A stretch of 64,000 nucleotides of DNA from Azospirillum sp. B21. Lineage in GTDB: Bacteria > Pseudomonadota > Alphaproteobacteria > Azospirillales > Azospirillaceae. The position numbers and the translations under genes were made by a program. This document shows positions 32,542 through 40,437 of the stretch, piece after piece. The notes under the pieces were generated by a model. That model did no database searches, had not been told where the DNA came from, and saw only the letters and a program-made list of their open reading frames with translations. The DNA lies in NCBI RefSeq assembly GCF_008364825.1, contig NZ_VTTO01000012.1, forward strand, positions 1-64,000, given 5' to 3'. Every line of letters begins with the position of its first letter. Position 1 is the first letter of the stretch.

Positions 32542-33495
32542 TCAACGATACAGCCCAGGCGTCTCCACCGCCTCGCCACCCAAGCCAAGCTTGAACTCGG
32601 TGACGCCGGGGGCATCGTCCGGGTTGATTCCGCCGAGATCGAGCGCGGTGACACCGCGCTTCTTCAGCTCTTCGATCGCCCGCCACAGCACCAGCCGCAT
32701 GGCGTTGCTCTTCCGCCCCGCCGCGTTGGACCAGCCGATCTGGTAGGTCGCCGCCTGCCCATGGATGAACAACAGTCCGGCGGCCACCGGTTCCTTTCCA
32801 GCAAGCGCCGTGATCATCAGCACCCCGCCGGCCTTATGCAGCGCGTTGCGCAACCGGACGATGAGCGTCCCCGAGGCACTGCGGTATCCCTTGGTTTGCG
32901 CCTGTTTCTGGTCCTGCCGCACCAGCCACGGCAGGTTCTGCGCTGCCGGGTCGACATCGAGGACCAAGCCGGCCGCCTCCGCGGCCCGCAACCCCTTGCG
33001 CCACGGGCCGGCAAAGCGGGTGCGGATCGCCTCCAGCTTCGGCGACAGGTCGAGCCAGACCGTCTGGTAGCCGGGCGCGATGCGACGGAAGCCGCAGCGC
33101 TCCAGCACAGCCGCCATCTCCGGCGAGGCCGGCAATTCGGGCAGGACGCTGACGCGGCTGAACAGGTGGTTCGGGTACTCCCGACGCAGCAGACGGAACA
33201 CCGCCTCGGCTGTCTCCGGCGTCGGCGTCCCGCCTAGCCACAGCGGCCCGCGGTGAATGTGGGTCTGACGGAACAGCTTCAGCGACCGGCGCTGCAGCAC
33301 CTGCAACAGCCCGATCGGACGCTCCCCCTGCTGAATGAGGCCAAGGCGCGGGACGTAGCCGCGCGTCTTGGCCATCGCGCTTGCGTAGCCGAAGCTCTGC
33401 GGCAGTGTCGAGCGCGGGATCGCGGCGTAATGCCGTCCCCACTCGCCGACGGTGCCCTCGTTCCACAGGATAGTGACGGTCGGATCCGTGATCAT
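32542..33495 (-). CDS. FemAB/GNAT-like acyltransferase
   Basis: 317 aa. Double-GNAT-like features: GYVPRLGLIQQGERPIGLLQVL, then WLDLSPKLEAIRTRFAGPWRKGLRAAEAAGL, and the FemAB-type C-terminal part with AAGLLFIHGQAATYQIGWSN, MRLVLWRAIEELKKRGVTALDLGGI. Such proteins transfer amino-acyl or acyl groups to peptidoglycan or lipids. It is the last gene of the minus-strand nickel/cobalt operon, 9 bp after the MFS gene; the link with metal efflux is not obvious. Start ATG 33495. Confidence 0.8.
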   Translation of the reverse strand: MITDPTVTILWNEGTVGEWGRHYAAIPRSTLPQSFGYASAMAKTRGYVPRLGLIQQGERPIGLLQVLQRRSLKLFRQTHIHRGPLWLGGTPTPETAEAVFRLLRREYPNHLFSRVSVLPELPASPEMAAVLERCGFRRIAPGYQTVWLDLSPKLEAIRTRFAGPWRKGLRAAEAAGLVLDVDPAAQNLPWLVRQDQKQAQTKGYRSASGTLIVRLRNALHKAGGVLMITALAGKEPVAAGLLFIHGQAATYQIGWSNAAGRKSNAMRLVLWRAIEELKKRGVTALDLGGINPDDAPGVTEFKLGLGGEAVETPGLYR

Positions 33496-33504
33496 GGCGT
33501 GCGG

Positions 33505-34830
33505 TCAGCGTTCGGGCCAAACCGGGTGCTCACCGTCGATCACCAGCGCATGGCTGTGACGGTGCCCGGTCCCGGTGTGCTCGGCTCCGGCCAGGTGCGG
33601 GTGGCCGGGTGGCAGGTTGTCATGGGTGTGCGGCAGTTCGGCCGGATCATCCACCGGCCACAGCAGGGCCGCCAGCCCGACCGCCGCCGCTGCGAGAGCG
33701 GCGAGGACGCCGAAGGCCGTGTCCAATCCGGCAGTTGCCCCCAGCCAGCCGGCCAGCGGATAGGTGAGCAGCCAACAGGCGTGCGACAGTGCGAACTGTG
33801 CCGCGAACAGCGCGGGCCGGTCGGCTGGATGCGCCGAACGTTTCAGCAGGCGGCCGGTCGGGGTTTGGGCCAGCGAATAGCCGAGCCCGAGTGCCAGCCA
33901 CAGCGGCAGCAGCCAGCCGTAGCCCGGCAGCAGCGTGCCGGCGGCCAAGCCGATGACCAGGACCGTTGCTCCGCCGAGCATGGCCCGGCGGTCCGGCAGG
34001 GTGTCGAGCAGACGCGGCAGGGCCAGGGCGGCGATCATCGAGCCGCCACCGAAGGCGACGAGCGCCACCGCCGTCGCCGTCTGGTCGAGGCCGTAGCGCG
34101 CCTGGACCAGCACCACCGTGTTGACGATCACCATCGAACTGGCGGCGGCGATGGCAAGGTTCAGCGCCAGCAGCCCGCGCAGGCGCGGCGTGGCGAGGTA
34201 GAGACGGATGCCGCGCGTCATGCGGTCGTAGATGCCGCCCTGGGCCGCGGCGTCGGCCCGCGGGCTCGGCAGGATGACCGACACCACCAGGGCCACGGAG
34301 ATCAGGAAGCCGACGACGGTGCCGGCGAACAGGGCGTGGAAGCTGACCACCGTCAGCAGGGCGGCCGCCAGCATCGGGCTGACGACACTCTCGAGGTCGT
34401 AGGCCAGCCGCGACAGCGAGAGCGCGCGGGTGTATTCGCCCTCGTCGGGCAGCACGTCCGGGATGGTGGCTTGGAAGGTCGGAGTGAAGGCGGCCGATGC
34501 CGCCTGCAGCACAAAGATGAGGCCGTAGACCTGCCAGACCTCGGTGACGAAGGGCAGCGCCACCGCCACACTCGCCCGGACGAGATCGAGGGCCACCAGC
34601 ATTGTCCGCCGTGGCCAGAGGCTGGCGAAGGCGCCGGCGACTGGGGCGACACCGACATAGGCCACCATCTTGATGGCGAGTGCGGTGCCCAGCACCGCGC
34701 CGGCATCGGCGCCGGCGAGATCGTAGGCAAGCAGCCCGAGCGCCACGGTCGCCAGCCCGGTGCCGACCAGCGCGATCACCTGGGCCAGGAACAGATGGCG
34801 GTAGCTCCGGTTGGCCAGGATCGTCAGCAT
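33505..34830 (-). CDS. MFS transporter with His-rich C-terminus (metal efflux-like)
   Basis: 441 aa with about 12 membrane helices. The loop-2 motif is degenerate (GAFASLWPRRTMLVALD), as in NreB/enterobactin-exporter-like MFS members. The last ~45 residues hold many His (HTHDNLPPGHPHL, HTGTGHRHSHAL), as in nickel exporters of the NreB/NrsD type. It lies in an operon with RcnA and its repressor, so Ni/Co export is likely. Ion specificity is inferred. Start ATG 34830. Confidence 0.82.
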   Translation of the reverse strand: MLTILANRSYRHLFLAQVIALVGTGLATVALGLLAYDLAGADAGAVLGTALAIKMVAYVGVAPVAGAFASLWPRRTMLVALDLVRASVAVALPFVTEVWQVYGLIFVLQAASAAFTPTFQATIPDVLPDEGEYTRALSLSRLAYDLESVVSPMLAAALLTVVSFHALFAGTVVGFLISVALVVSVILPSPRADAAAQGGIYDRMTRGIRLYLATPRLRGLLALNLAIAAASSMVIVNTVVLVQARYGLDQTATAVALVAFGGGSMIAALALPRLLDTLPDRRAMLGGATVLVIGLAAGTLLPGYGWLLPLWLALGLGYSLAQTPTGRLLKRSAHPADRPALFAAQFALSHACWLLTYPLAGWLGATAGLDTAFGVLAALAAAAVGLAALLWPVDDPAELPHTHDNLPPGHPHLAGAEHTGTGHRHSHALVIDGEHPVWPER

Positions 34831-34881
34831 CGTTTCACCCTTGCGTTGGACAGGAGCCGGCGTCCTCCGGTCTTCTGAGGG

Positions 34882-35055
34882 TCAATGCAGCGTGGACGGC
34901 ATGACCCAAGTCTCGACCACGTCCAGGCTCTCCTTGAGCGGGGTGCCGGGATGGTGCCAATGGTGGATGACGGCGGCGGCCTCCACGGCGTGGCGGTGGG
35001 GAACCCCATCCGCCACCAGGGCGCGGTAGGCGCGGGTCACGGCGTCACGACACAT
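34882..35055 (-). CDS. Small His-containing protein, 57 aa
   Basis: ATG 35055, overlapping the end of rcnA by 11 bp. The helical segment DAVTRAYRALVADGVPHRHAVEAAAVIHHWHHP contains five His, and the tail is SLDVVETWVMPSTLH. Translational coupling to rcnA suggests a small partner or metal-binding peptide. Family unknown. Confidence 0.65.
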   Translation of the reverse strand: MCRDAVTRAYRALVADGVPHRHAVEAAAVIHHWHHPGTPLKESLDVVETWVMPSTLH

Positions 35056-36262
35056 GGGTTCCTCCGATCCAGGCCAGCGTGTAACCCAGCCCCTGCAGAG
35101 CGTGGATGCCGACATAGAGTCCGACCAGGATGATAACGGCGCTCGACAGGTAGGGGGCGCGGCGGGCGAAGCTGCTGAAGGCACCCGACCAGCGGCGTTC
35201 GGTATGGCGCATGCCGAGCGCGGCGATCGCCCCCGCAGCCACCAGGGTCAGGGCCAGACCGATGCTGAAGCACACCACCAGCGCGGCGCCGAGGGTGACC
35301 TCCTTGAGTTGGAGGCACAGCAGCAGCACGGTGATCGCCGCCGGGCAGGGAATCAGCCCGCCTGTCAGGCCGAATACGATGATCTGCCCGGTGGTGATCT
35401 GCCGGCCGGCAAAGCGGCGCCGAATGTCGCGAGCATGCGCCCGCTCATGCGCGTCCTGATAGCCGACCTGCCCGAGATCCAGCGCGCCAGCCGGTGCGTG
35501 GTCTCGCTCGCCATGGCCGTGCTCATGTCCATGGCCGTGATGATGGTGGTGACCGCTGGCCGCCTCATGGCGATGGGCATGCTCGGTGAAGCGCACCGGG
35601 TACTCGTGCACATGGCCGGCATGGCCGACCCGGACGGTGGCGACGAACTCGTGCGGCTCAGGAATCTCTTCGACCGACTCGAGAAAGTCGCCCTCATCAA
35701 GGAACGAGAACTGCTGCAGCGTGCCGTCGGGCCGCAGCGTCTCCACCGTTACGGTGGCGGCGTTCGGCGCGGGGGCTTGTCGGCCCTGCCGCTCGGAGCG
35801 GATACGGAACCGGGGCGGGACGCCATCCTCGAAGACCTCCAGCACCAGCACGTCGCCGTGGCCGGTATCGATGCGGTGGGTCTCGTCGCCGTGGGAGTGG
35901 TCGTGCCCGTCGTGCCGCTGCTCCCGCCAGGTCCGCGCCGCCATCCACACCGCCACCGCGATGATCAGCACCGCCGAGGCGAGCTGGAAATAGGGCTCGG
36001 TCGTCTCGGCGCTCCAGCCCCGGCCGATCCACATCCCTCCGAGCGCCACGGCCCAGACCACCAGCGTATGGGACACGGTGGCGGCCAGACCGAGCAGAAC
36101 CGCCCGGGTGACGGTGCCGCGGATGGCGACGATGAAGGCCGCCATCATCGTCTTGGAATGGCCCGGCTCCAGCCCGTGCAGGGCGCCGAGCAGGATGGCG
36201 CTCGGGATGAACAGCCAGGCGTTCGAGGCGCCTTGCTGCAGGAGGGCGGAGAACTCAGGCAT
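35045..36262 (-). CDS. rcnA: RcnA/NicO nickel-cobalt efflux protein
   Basis: 405 aa. NicO-family signatures: ALLGALHGLEPGHSKTMMAAFI (first helix, HGLEPGH) and GGLIPCPAAITVLLLCLQL (later helix). Between the helix groups there is a large soluble loop (about 110-280): a region with VLVLEVFEDGVPPRFRI and FSFLDEGDFLES, followed by a long His run. This is longer than the His loop of E. coli RcnA (about 274 aa in total). It exports Ni(II)/Co(II) across the inner membrane. The repressor gene lies 9 bp upstream. Confidence 0.92.
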   Translation of the reverse strand: MPEFSALLQQGASNAWLFIPSAILLGALHGLEPGHSKTMMAAFIVAIRGTVTRAVLLGLAATVSHTLVVWAVALGGMWIGRGWSAETTEPYFQLASAVLIIAVAVWMAARTWREQRHDGHDHSHGDETHRIDTGHGDVLVLEVFEDGVPPRFRIRSERQGRQAPAPNAATVTVETLRPDGTLQQFSFLDEGDFLESVEEIPEPHEFVATVRVGHAGHVHEYPVRFTEHAHRHEAASGHHHHHGHGHEHGHGERDHAPAGALDLGQVGYQDAHERAHARDIRRRFAGRQITTGQIIVFGLTGGLIPCPAAITVLLLCLQLKEVTLGAALVVCFSIGLALTLVAAGAIAALGMRHTERRWSGAFSSFARRAPYLSSAVIILVGLYVGIHALQGLGYTLAWIGGTHVS

Positions 36263-36271
36263 GGCAAGTCC

Positions 36272-36541
36272 CTACAGGTATTTCGTGATCGCCTTGAACT
36301 CGGCGACCGATGCCCGCGTCTGGGCGGGGGTGGCATCGATTGCCGCATCCAGGCAGTGGTCCAGGTGATCGTGGATCAGCACCTTCTTGGCCTCGCGCAC
36401 GGCGCTCTCCACCGCATGCAGCTGCTGGGCGATGTCCAGGCACGGCCGCCCGGCTTCGATCATCTCGATGATGCCGCGCAGATGGCCGTCGGCCCGCTTG
36501 AGACGCTTGATGATGTCGGGGTGGCTGTGGTGCGTGCTCAT
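36272..36541 (-). CDS. CsoR/RcnR-family metal-sensing repressor (DmeR-like)
   Basis: 89 aa. All-helical CsoR/RcnR fold: IIKRLKRADGHLRGIIEMIEAGRPCLDIAQQLHAVESAV. The metal ligands at the usual positions are Cys34, His59 and Cys63, the C-H-C set of CsoR and of the Ni sensor InrS, plus N-terminal His4/5/7, as in nickel/cobalt-responsive members such as DmeR and RcnR. It probably represses rcnA and the divergent operon by binding the two 18-bp sites upstream. The ATG at 36541 is preceded by one of them. Confidence 0.88.
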   Translation of the reverse strand: MSTHHSHPDIIKRLKRADGHLRGIIEMIEAGRPCLDIAQQLHAVESAVREAKKVLIHDHLDHCLDAAIDATPAQTRASVAEFKAITKYL

Positions 36542-36551
36542 GGCTTGGTGG

Positions 36552-36682
36552 TATCCCCCTGGATAGGATAGAGTCAAGGCTGATGGTGGCAGCTGCCGAT
36601 CTTCCCACTGTGCTTTGGTTGAGTGGCATGCCGAGCGGTGTTGACCGCGCCCCTGATCTTGCTCTATCCCCCTGGATAGGAT
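36552..36682. promoter_or_regulatory. Twin 18-bp operators between divergent Ni/Co operons
   Basis: TATCCCCCTGGATAGGAT occurs identically at 36552-36569 and 36665-36682. The C-tract flanked by TA/AT-rich arms resembles RcnR/DmeR/InrS-type operators (G/C tract with inverted ends). One site lies 10 bp before the repressor gene and the other 48 bp before the plus-strand His-rich gene, so one repressor could control both directions. Confidence 0.8.
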
Positions 36683-36730
36683 CAATACCGGCATGGCCGG
36701 CACCCGTTCCGCCCCTCAGCCAAGGTCCCG

Positions 36731-37102
36731 ATGTCGTCCGCGTTCCTGCCAACCCTGCTGCGCCTGCTCACCATCCTGGTGGTGGCCATCGGCATCGTGG
36801 CCTTCGCAAGCCATGCCGTGCCGGCCGGCGGGGTGTTGAACGACGCCTCGATCCTGGTGCAGGCGGACGGGGATGGCGGCCACAGCCATGACGATGATGG
36901 GAACAACCGGGACCGCGCCGCCGGGCACACGCACGGCCACAACCCGGCCGACCACTCCCACGACACCCTGATGTCCGGCACGTCCCTGCGGTCGGCGGTC
37001 GATGGGGATGCCGATGCATGGCGCCGGGTCGCCTCCGATCCGGATGCCGGCCATGCTCCCCAGCCTCGGGATCGCCCACCCCGGCCTGACGGTCACGCAT
37101 GA
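36731..37102 (+). CDS. His/Asp-rich exported or membrane protein, 123 aa
   Basis: An N-terminal hydrophobic helix (TLLRLLTILVVAIGIVAFA, residues 8-26) leads into a segment rich in His and Asp (GGHSHDDDGNN, GHTHGHNPADHSHD). The rest is disordered. It is the first gene of the plus-strand unit under the second operator. It may act as a periplasmic Ni/Co buffer. No known domain. Confidence 0.7.
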   Translation: MSSAFLPTLLRLLTILVVAIGIVAFASHAVPAGGVLNDASILVQADGDGGHSHDDDGNNRDRAAGHTHGHNPADHSHDTLMSGTSLRSAVDGDADAWRRVASDPDAGHAPQPRDRPPRPDGHA

Positions 37103-37160
37103 GTTCCGCCCGCCGCCTTGCCGCGGTGGCCTTTCAGCGAACCGTCAGCGGATTTGAACC

Positions 37161-37889
37161 ATGATCCCAGTTTTGCGAGGGGGCTCGCCGTGCCCCGGCG
37201 CGGCCCGTGCCGCCCTTCCCATGCTCGTCTTCGCGGCTCTGGCGCTCGCCGGTGCCGACGCCCTCGCCCATGGTGTCACCCAGGGCGACAAGGGGTACAT
37301 CCAGGAGATCTCCGGGATGAACCTGCTGCCCTTCCTCTATCTCGGCGCCAAGCACATGGTGACCGGCTATGATCACCTGCTGTTCCTGTTCGGGGTGGTC
37401 TTCTTCCTCTACAAGCTCGAACATGTTGCCATCTATGTCAGCCTGTTCGCGCTCGGCCATTCGACCACGCTGCTGCTCGGCGTGCTGTGGGACACCAGCG
37501 CCAGCGCCTACCTGATCGACGCCATCATCGGGCTGTCGGTCGTCTACAAGGCGCTCGACAACCTCGGTGCCTACCGCCGCTGGTTCGGCGTGCAGCCGAA
37601 CACCAAGGCGGCGACGCTGGTCTTCGGCCTGTTCCACGGCTTCGGCCTGGCCACCAAGATCCGTGAGTTCGAGATCGCCCCGGACGGGCTGATCCCGAAT
37701 CTGCTGTCCTTCAACGTCGGCGTGGAGGTCGGCCAGATGCTGGCGCTCTCCGCCATCCTGATCGTCATGGGCTTCTGGCGCCGTACCGACGGCTTCCTGC
37801 GCCATGCCTACACCGCCAACGTCGCGATGATGACCGCCGGGTTCCTGCTGATCGGATATCAGCTGACCGGCTGGGCCGTCGCTGCCTGA
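37161..37889 (+). CDS. HupE/UreJ-family membrane protein
   Basis: 242 aa with a signal-like N-terminus (residues 12-35, ending DALAHGV) and six or so helices. GYDHLLFLFGVVFFLY and ALGHSTTLLLG contain the conserved Asp/His of HupE/UreJ metal permeases; FHGFGLATKIRE and NVGVEVGQML follow. HupE/UreJ proteins move nickel (or cobalt). Location in an operator-controlled efflux cluster suggests export or exchange here. Start ATG 37161. Confidence 0.88.
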   Translation: MIPVLRGGSPCPGAARAALPMLVFAALALAGADALAHGVTQGDKGYIQEISGMNLLPFLYLGAKHMVTGYDHLLFLFGVVFFLYKLEHVAIYVSLFALGHSTTLLLGVLWDTSASAYLIDAIIGLSVVYKALDNLGAYRRWFGVQPNTKAATLVFGLFHGFGLATKIREFEIAPDGLIPNLLSFNVGVEVGQMLALSAILIVMGFWRRTDGFLRHAYTANVAMMTAGFLLIGYQLTGWAVAA

Positions 37890-37907
37890 TCCAAGGATTT
37901 CGCCACC

Positions 37908-38579
37908 ATGTTCAACGCCAACATTCCCCCTGTGTCCGAACTGCCGTCCTCGACCCAGCTGCTGCGCTCCACCGCGATCGCCGCGGCGATCGCCGCGGTC
38001 CTGCTGGTCACCGCCGTGCTGCCGGCCGAACACGGCATCGACCCCACCGGCCTCGGCCGGGTGCTCGGTCTGACCCAGATGGGTGAGATCAAGGTCCAGC
38101 TCCAGGAGGAAGCCGAGGCGGACCGCCCCGGCGCCCAAGGGGCGGCCCCGGACGGCAAGCAGAGCTTCGACCTGGAGGCGATCGGCAATCTCCTGGCCGG
38201 GCTGGTCGTCTCGCCGGCCGCCGCGCAGACGCTGCCGGTGCAAATCGCCCAGGCCGCCCAGTCCGACACGGTGAAGGTCACGCTGAAGCCCGGCGAAGGG
38301 GCCGAGGTCAAGGCGGTGATGACCAAGGATGCGAGACTGACCTACAGCTGGAAGTCCGAGGGTGGGACGGTCAACCATGACACCCACGGCGAGCCGACCG
38401 GCAATCCGAACGCGACGCACAGCTACAAGAAGGGCCGCGGCATCGCCGGCGACGACGGCGTGCTGACGGCCGCCTTCGATGGCCACCATGGCTGGTTCTG
38501 GCGCAACCGCGGTGATGTGCCCGTCACCGTCACCCTGACCGCCAGCGGCGCCTACAGCGACCTCAAGCGCGTGAAGTGA
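37908..38579 (+). CDS. Transmembrane anchor protein of HupE-type clusters
   Basis: 223 aa. One N-terminal membrane helix (about 23-41, TAIAAAIAAVLLVTAVLPAE), an acidic linker, then a C-terminal beta domain with DTVKVTLKPGEGAEVKAVM, LTYSWKSEGGTVNHDTHGEP and AAFDGHHGWFWRN. Several His and Trp are in the C-domain, which would face the periplasm. From memory this architecture accompanies HupE homologues in rhizobia and Azospirillum. 18-bp spacing to the HupE gene indicates cotranscription. Function unknown; perhaps a metal-carrying partner. Confidence 0.75.
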   Translation: MFNANIPPVSELPSSTQLLRSTAIAAAIAAVLLVTAVLPAEHGIDPTGLGRVLGLTQMGEIKVQLQEEAEADRPGAQGAAPDGKQSFDLEAIGNLLAGLVVSPAAAQTLPVQIAQAAQSDTVKVTLKPGEGAEVKAVMTKDARLTYSWKSEGGTVNHDTHGEPTGNPNATHSYKKGRGIAGDDGVLTAAFDGHHGWFWRNRGDVPVTVTLTASGAYSDLKRVK

Positions 38580-38647
38580 GCCCATGGGCGGGGCCTGTGC
38601 CGTCAGGCGCCGGCCCCGCCTTTTGCCGACATGCCCTCGGAGGCCAC

Positions 38648-39073
38648 ATGGACGATCTCGCCGGTTTGGCCGGCCTGTTCAGTGCCGCGCTGCTGGCCGC
38701 AACGATCCTGCCGGCCCAGTCGGAGGTGGTGCTGGCCGGCATGCACATGGCCGAGACCCATTCGACGCTGACGCTGGTGCTCGTCGCCACCGTCGGCAAT
38801 GTGCTGGGATCGGTGGTGAACTGGCTGCTCGGCCGCTACCTGATCCACTTCAGCGGCCGGCGCTGGTTTCCGGTCAAGGCGTCGCTGATCGACCGCGCCA
38901 CCGCCTGGTACCAGAAATGGGGGGTGTGGTCGCTGCTGCTGGCCTGGGCTCCCTTCATCGGTGATCCGCTGACCCTGGTCGCCGGCATCCTGCGGGAGAA
39001 TTTCTGGATATTCCTGCTGTTGGTGACCATCGGCAAGGCTGCCCGTTACGTGGCGCTGGTGGTCGCTGTCTAA
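38648..39073 (+). CDS. YqaA/DedA-like membrane protein
   Basis: 141 aa from ATG 38648, preceded by GGAGGCCAC. The DedA/SNARE-associated pattern is visible: [33 protein letters not shown] and [19 protein letters not shown], with about four membrane helices. DedA-type proteins move lipid carriers or support membrane homeostasis. It is the fourth gene of the plus-strand unit. Confidence 0.85.
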   Translation: MDDLAGLAGLFSAALLAATILPAQSEVVLAGMHMAETHSTLTLVLVATVGNVLGSVVNWLLGRYLIHFSGRRWFPVKASLIDRATAWYQKWGVWSLLLAWAPFIGDPLTLVAGILRENFWIFLLLVTIGKAARYVALVVAV

Positions 39074-39104
39074 GTCCCTTATTGCGTGCAACCGAGGACC
39101 AATC

Positions 39105-39578
39105 ATGTCGTCTTGTCCCTGCGGTTCCGGCCGCTCCTTCGAAGAGTGCTGTGGTCCCATCCTGGCCGGAGAGCCGGCGCCGACCGCTGAAGCCCTGATG
39201 CGGTCGCGCTACACCGCCTTCGTCCGCCACGAGCTGGACCATGTCGAGCGCACCCATGCGCCGGAAATCCGCGAGGACTTCAACCGTGGCGAAGCCGAAC
39301 GGGTGGCGGACGAGTCGGAATGGCAGCGGCTCGACATCCTGCGCGCCAGCGAGGAGGGTGATGTCGGAACGGTCGAGTTCCTGATCCATTTCCGCCGGGA
39401 CGGCAACGATATGCGCCACCACGAGCGGGCGAGCTTCCGCCGGGAGGATGGGCACTGGCTCTATGTCAGCGGCGAGGTGAACCCTAAGGGGGAGCCGCGC
39501 CGCGTGGTCAAGGTCGGACGCAACGAGCCCTGCCCCTGCGGGTCGGGCAAGAAATACAAAGCTTGCTGCGGCAAGTGA
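39105..39578 (+). CDS. YchJ-family protein with two SEC-C motifs
   Basis: 157 aa. SEC-C zinc motifs lie at both ends: [16 protein letters not shown] (residues 2-17) and [16 protein letters not shown] (about 140-155). The central NTF2-like domain holds [18 protein letters not shown] and FLIHFRRDG, the YchJ pattern. SEC-C motifs bind zinc, as in the SecA C-terminus. A role in protein quality control or metal binding is possible. Confidence 0.9.
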   Translation: MSSCPCGSGRSFEECCGPILAGEPAPTAEALMRSRYTAFVRHELDHVERTHAPEIREDFNRGEAERVADESEWQRLDILRASEEGDVGTVEFLIHFRRDGNDMRHHERASFRREDGHWLYVSGEVNPKGEPRRVVKVGRNEPCPCGSGKKYKACCGK

Positions 39579-39594
39579 GCGGAGGGACGGCGCC

Positions 39595-40362
39595 ATGGAA
39601 CCGCGTTTCTCCTGCACCGCCTGCGGCAAGTGCTGTCATGGCTGGCTGCCGCTGACGCTGAAGGACGCCGTCGCCCATGCCGGCCGCTTTCCGCTGGCGA
39701 TGGTGTGGACACCGGTGCGGGCGAACGCCCGCTCCTACGAGCTGGCGACCAGGCTGGGCGCGACGGTGCGTCTGCCCAACCGCAAGACGGTGGCGGTGCT
39801 GATCGTGCCGACCGCTTATCTGCCGACCTCCTACCCCTGTCCGGAACTGCGCGAGGACGGGCTGTGCGGCATCCATGACGACAAGCCGTCGCGCTGCCGC
39901 ACCATGCCCTTCTACCCCTACCGCGAGGAGAAGGACCAAGCCGACCTGCTGATCCCGCGCAAGGGCTGGCAATGCGACATCTCTGCGGCGGCGCCGGTCG
40001 TCTACAGCAATCACGCGATCCTCGAACGTGCGGATTTCGACCGCGAGCGGGACGACCTGCTCGACCAGGCGCCGGTGATCCAGCGCTATGCCGACTATGT
40101 GCTGAAATACATGCCGTGGATCGTCGACGAGCTGGCGAAGCTGGCGGCCAAGCCGACCGGCGGCAATCTGGTCACCAGCCTGTCCTCCTTCCTCACCGCC
40201 ACCCGCCGGCCGGATGCCGCGGAAATCGCCGCAGCCCAGGCCCCCTTGTTCCAGGCGATGGCGGAGCGGACGAAGGGCGATGCGGCCCTGCGCGACTACC
40301 ACCGCAACTACAGTGGATGGGCCAAGGAGATGGAGAGCCTTGCCCGGCGCAGGCCCGCCTGA
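39595..40362 (+). CDS. YkgJ-family cysteine-cluster protein
   Basis: 255 aa. FSCTACGKCCHGW near the N-terminus, CPELREDGLCGIHDDKPSRCRTMPFYP in the middle and a further Cys (GWQCDI) give the CxxCxxCC...C...C pattern of YkgJ (zinc- or iron-chelating) proteins. The C-terminal ~120 residues are helical. It is the last gene of the plus-strand unit, 16 bp after the YchJ gene, and converges with the copper ATPase gene. Confidence 0.85.
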   Translation: MEPRFSCTACGKCCHGWLPLTLKDAVAHAGRFPLAMVWTPVRANARSYELATRLGATVRLPNRKTVAVLIVPTAYLPTSYPCPELREDGLCGIHDDKPSRCRTMPFYPYREEKDQADLLIPRKGWQCDISAAAPVVYSNHAILERADFDRERDDLLDQAPVIQRYADYVLKYMPWIVDELAKLAAKPTGGNLVTSLSSFLTATRRPDAAEIAAAQAPLFQAMAERTKGDAALRDYHRNYSGWAKEMESLARRRPA

Positions 40363-40437
40363 GATCGGCGGCCGCCATGTGAGTGCGGATCTGAACCGGT
40401 CCGCGGGTAAGGCCAATCATCGGTGGTAGACCCATAC

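Noticed and set aside
33253-34878. 541-codon plus-strand frame opposite the MFS and acyltransferase genes
   Set aside because: Gln/Arg/His-rich composition typical of antisense frames; membrane helices and motifs are on the minus strand.
35054-36571. 505-codon plus-strand frame opposite rcnA
   Set aside because: It spans two well-supported minus-strand genes and lacks any motif.
37134-38585. 483-codon minus-strand frame opposite the HupE genes
   Set aside because: Low-complexity Gly/Asp/Gln-rich translation; HupE motifs are clear on the plus strand.
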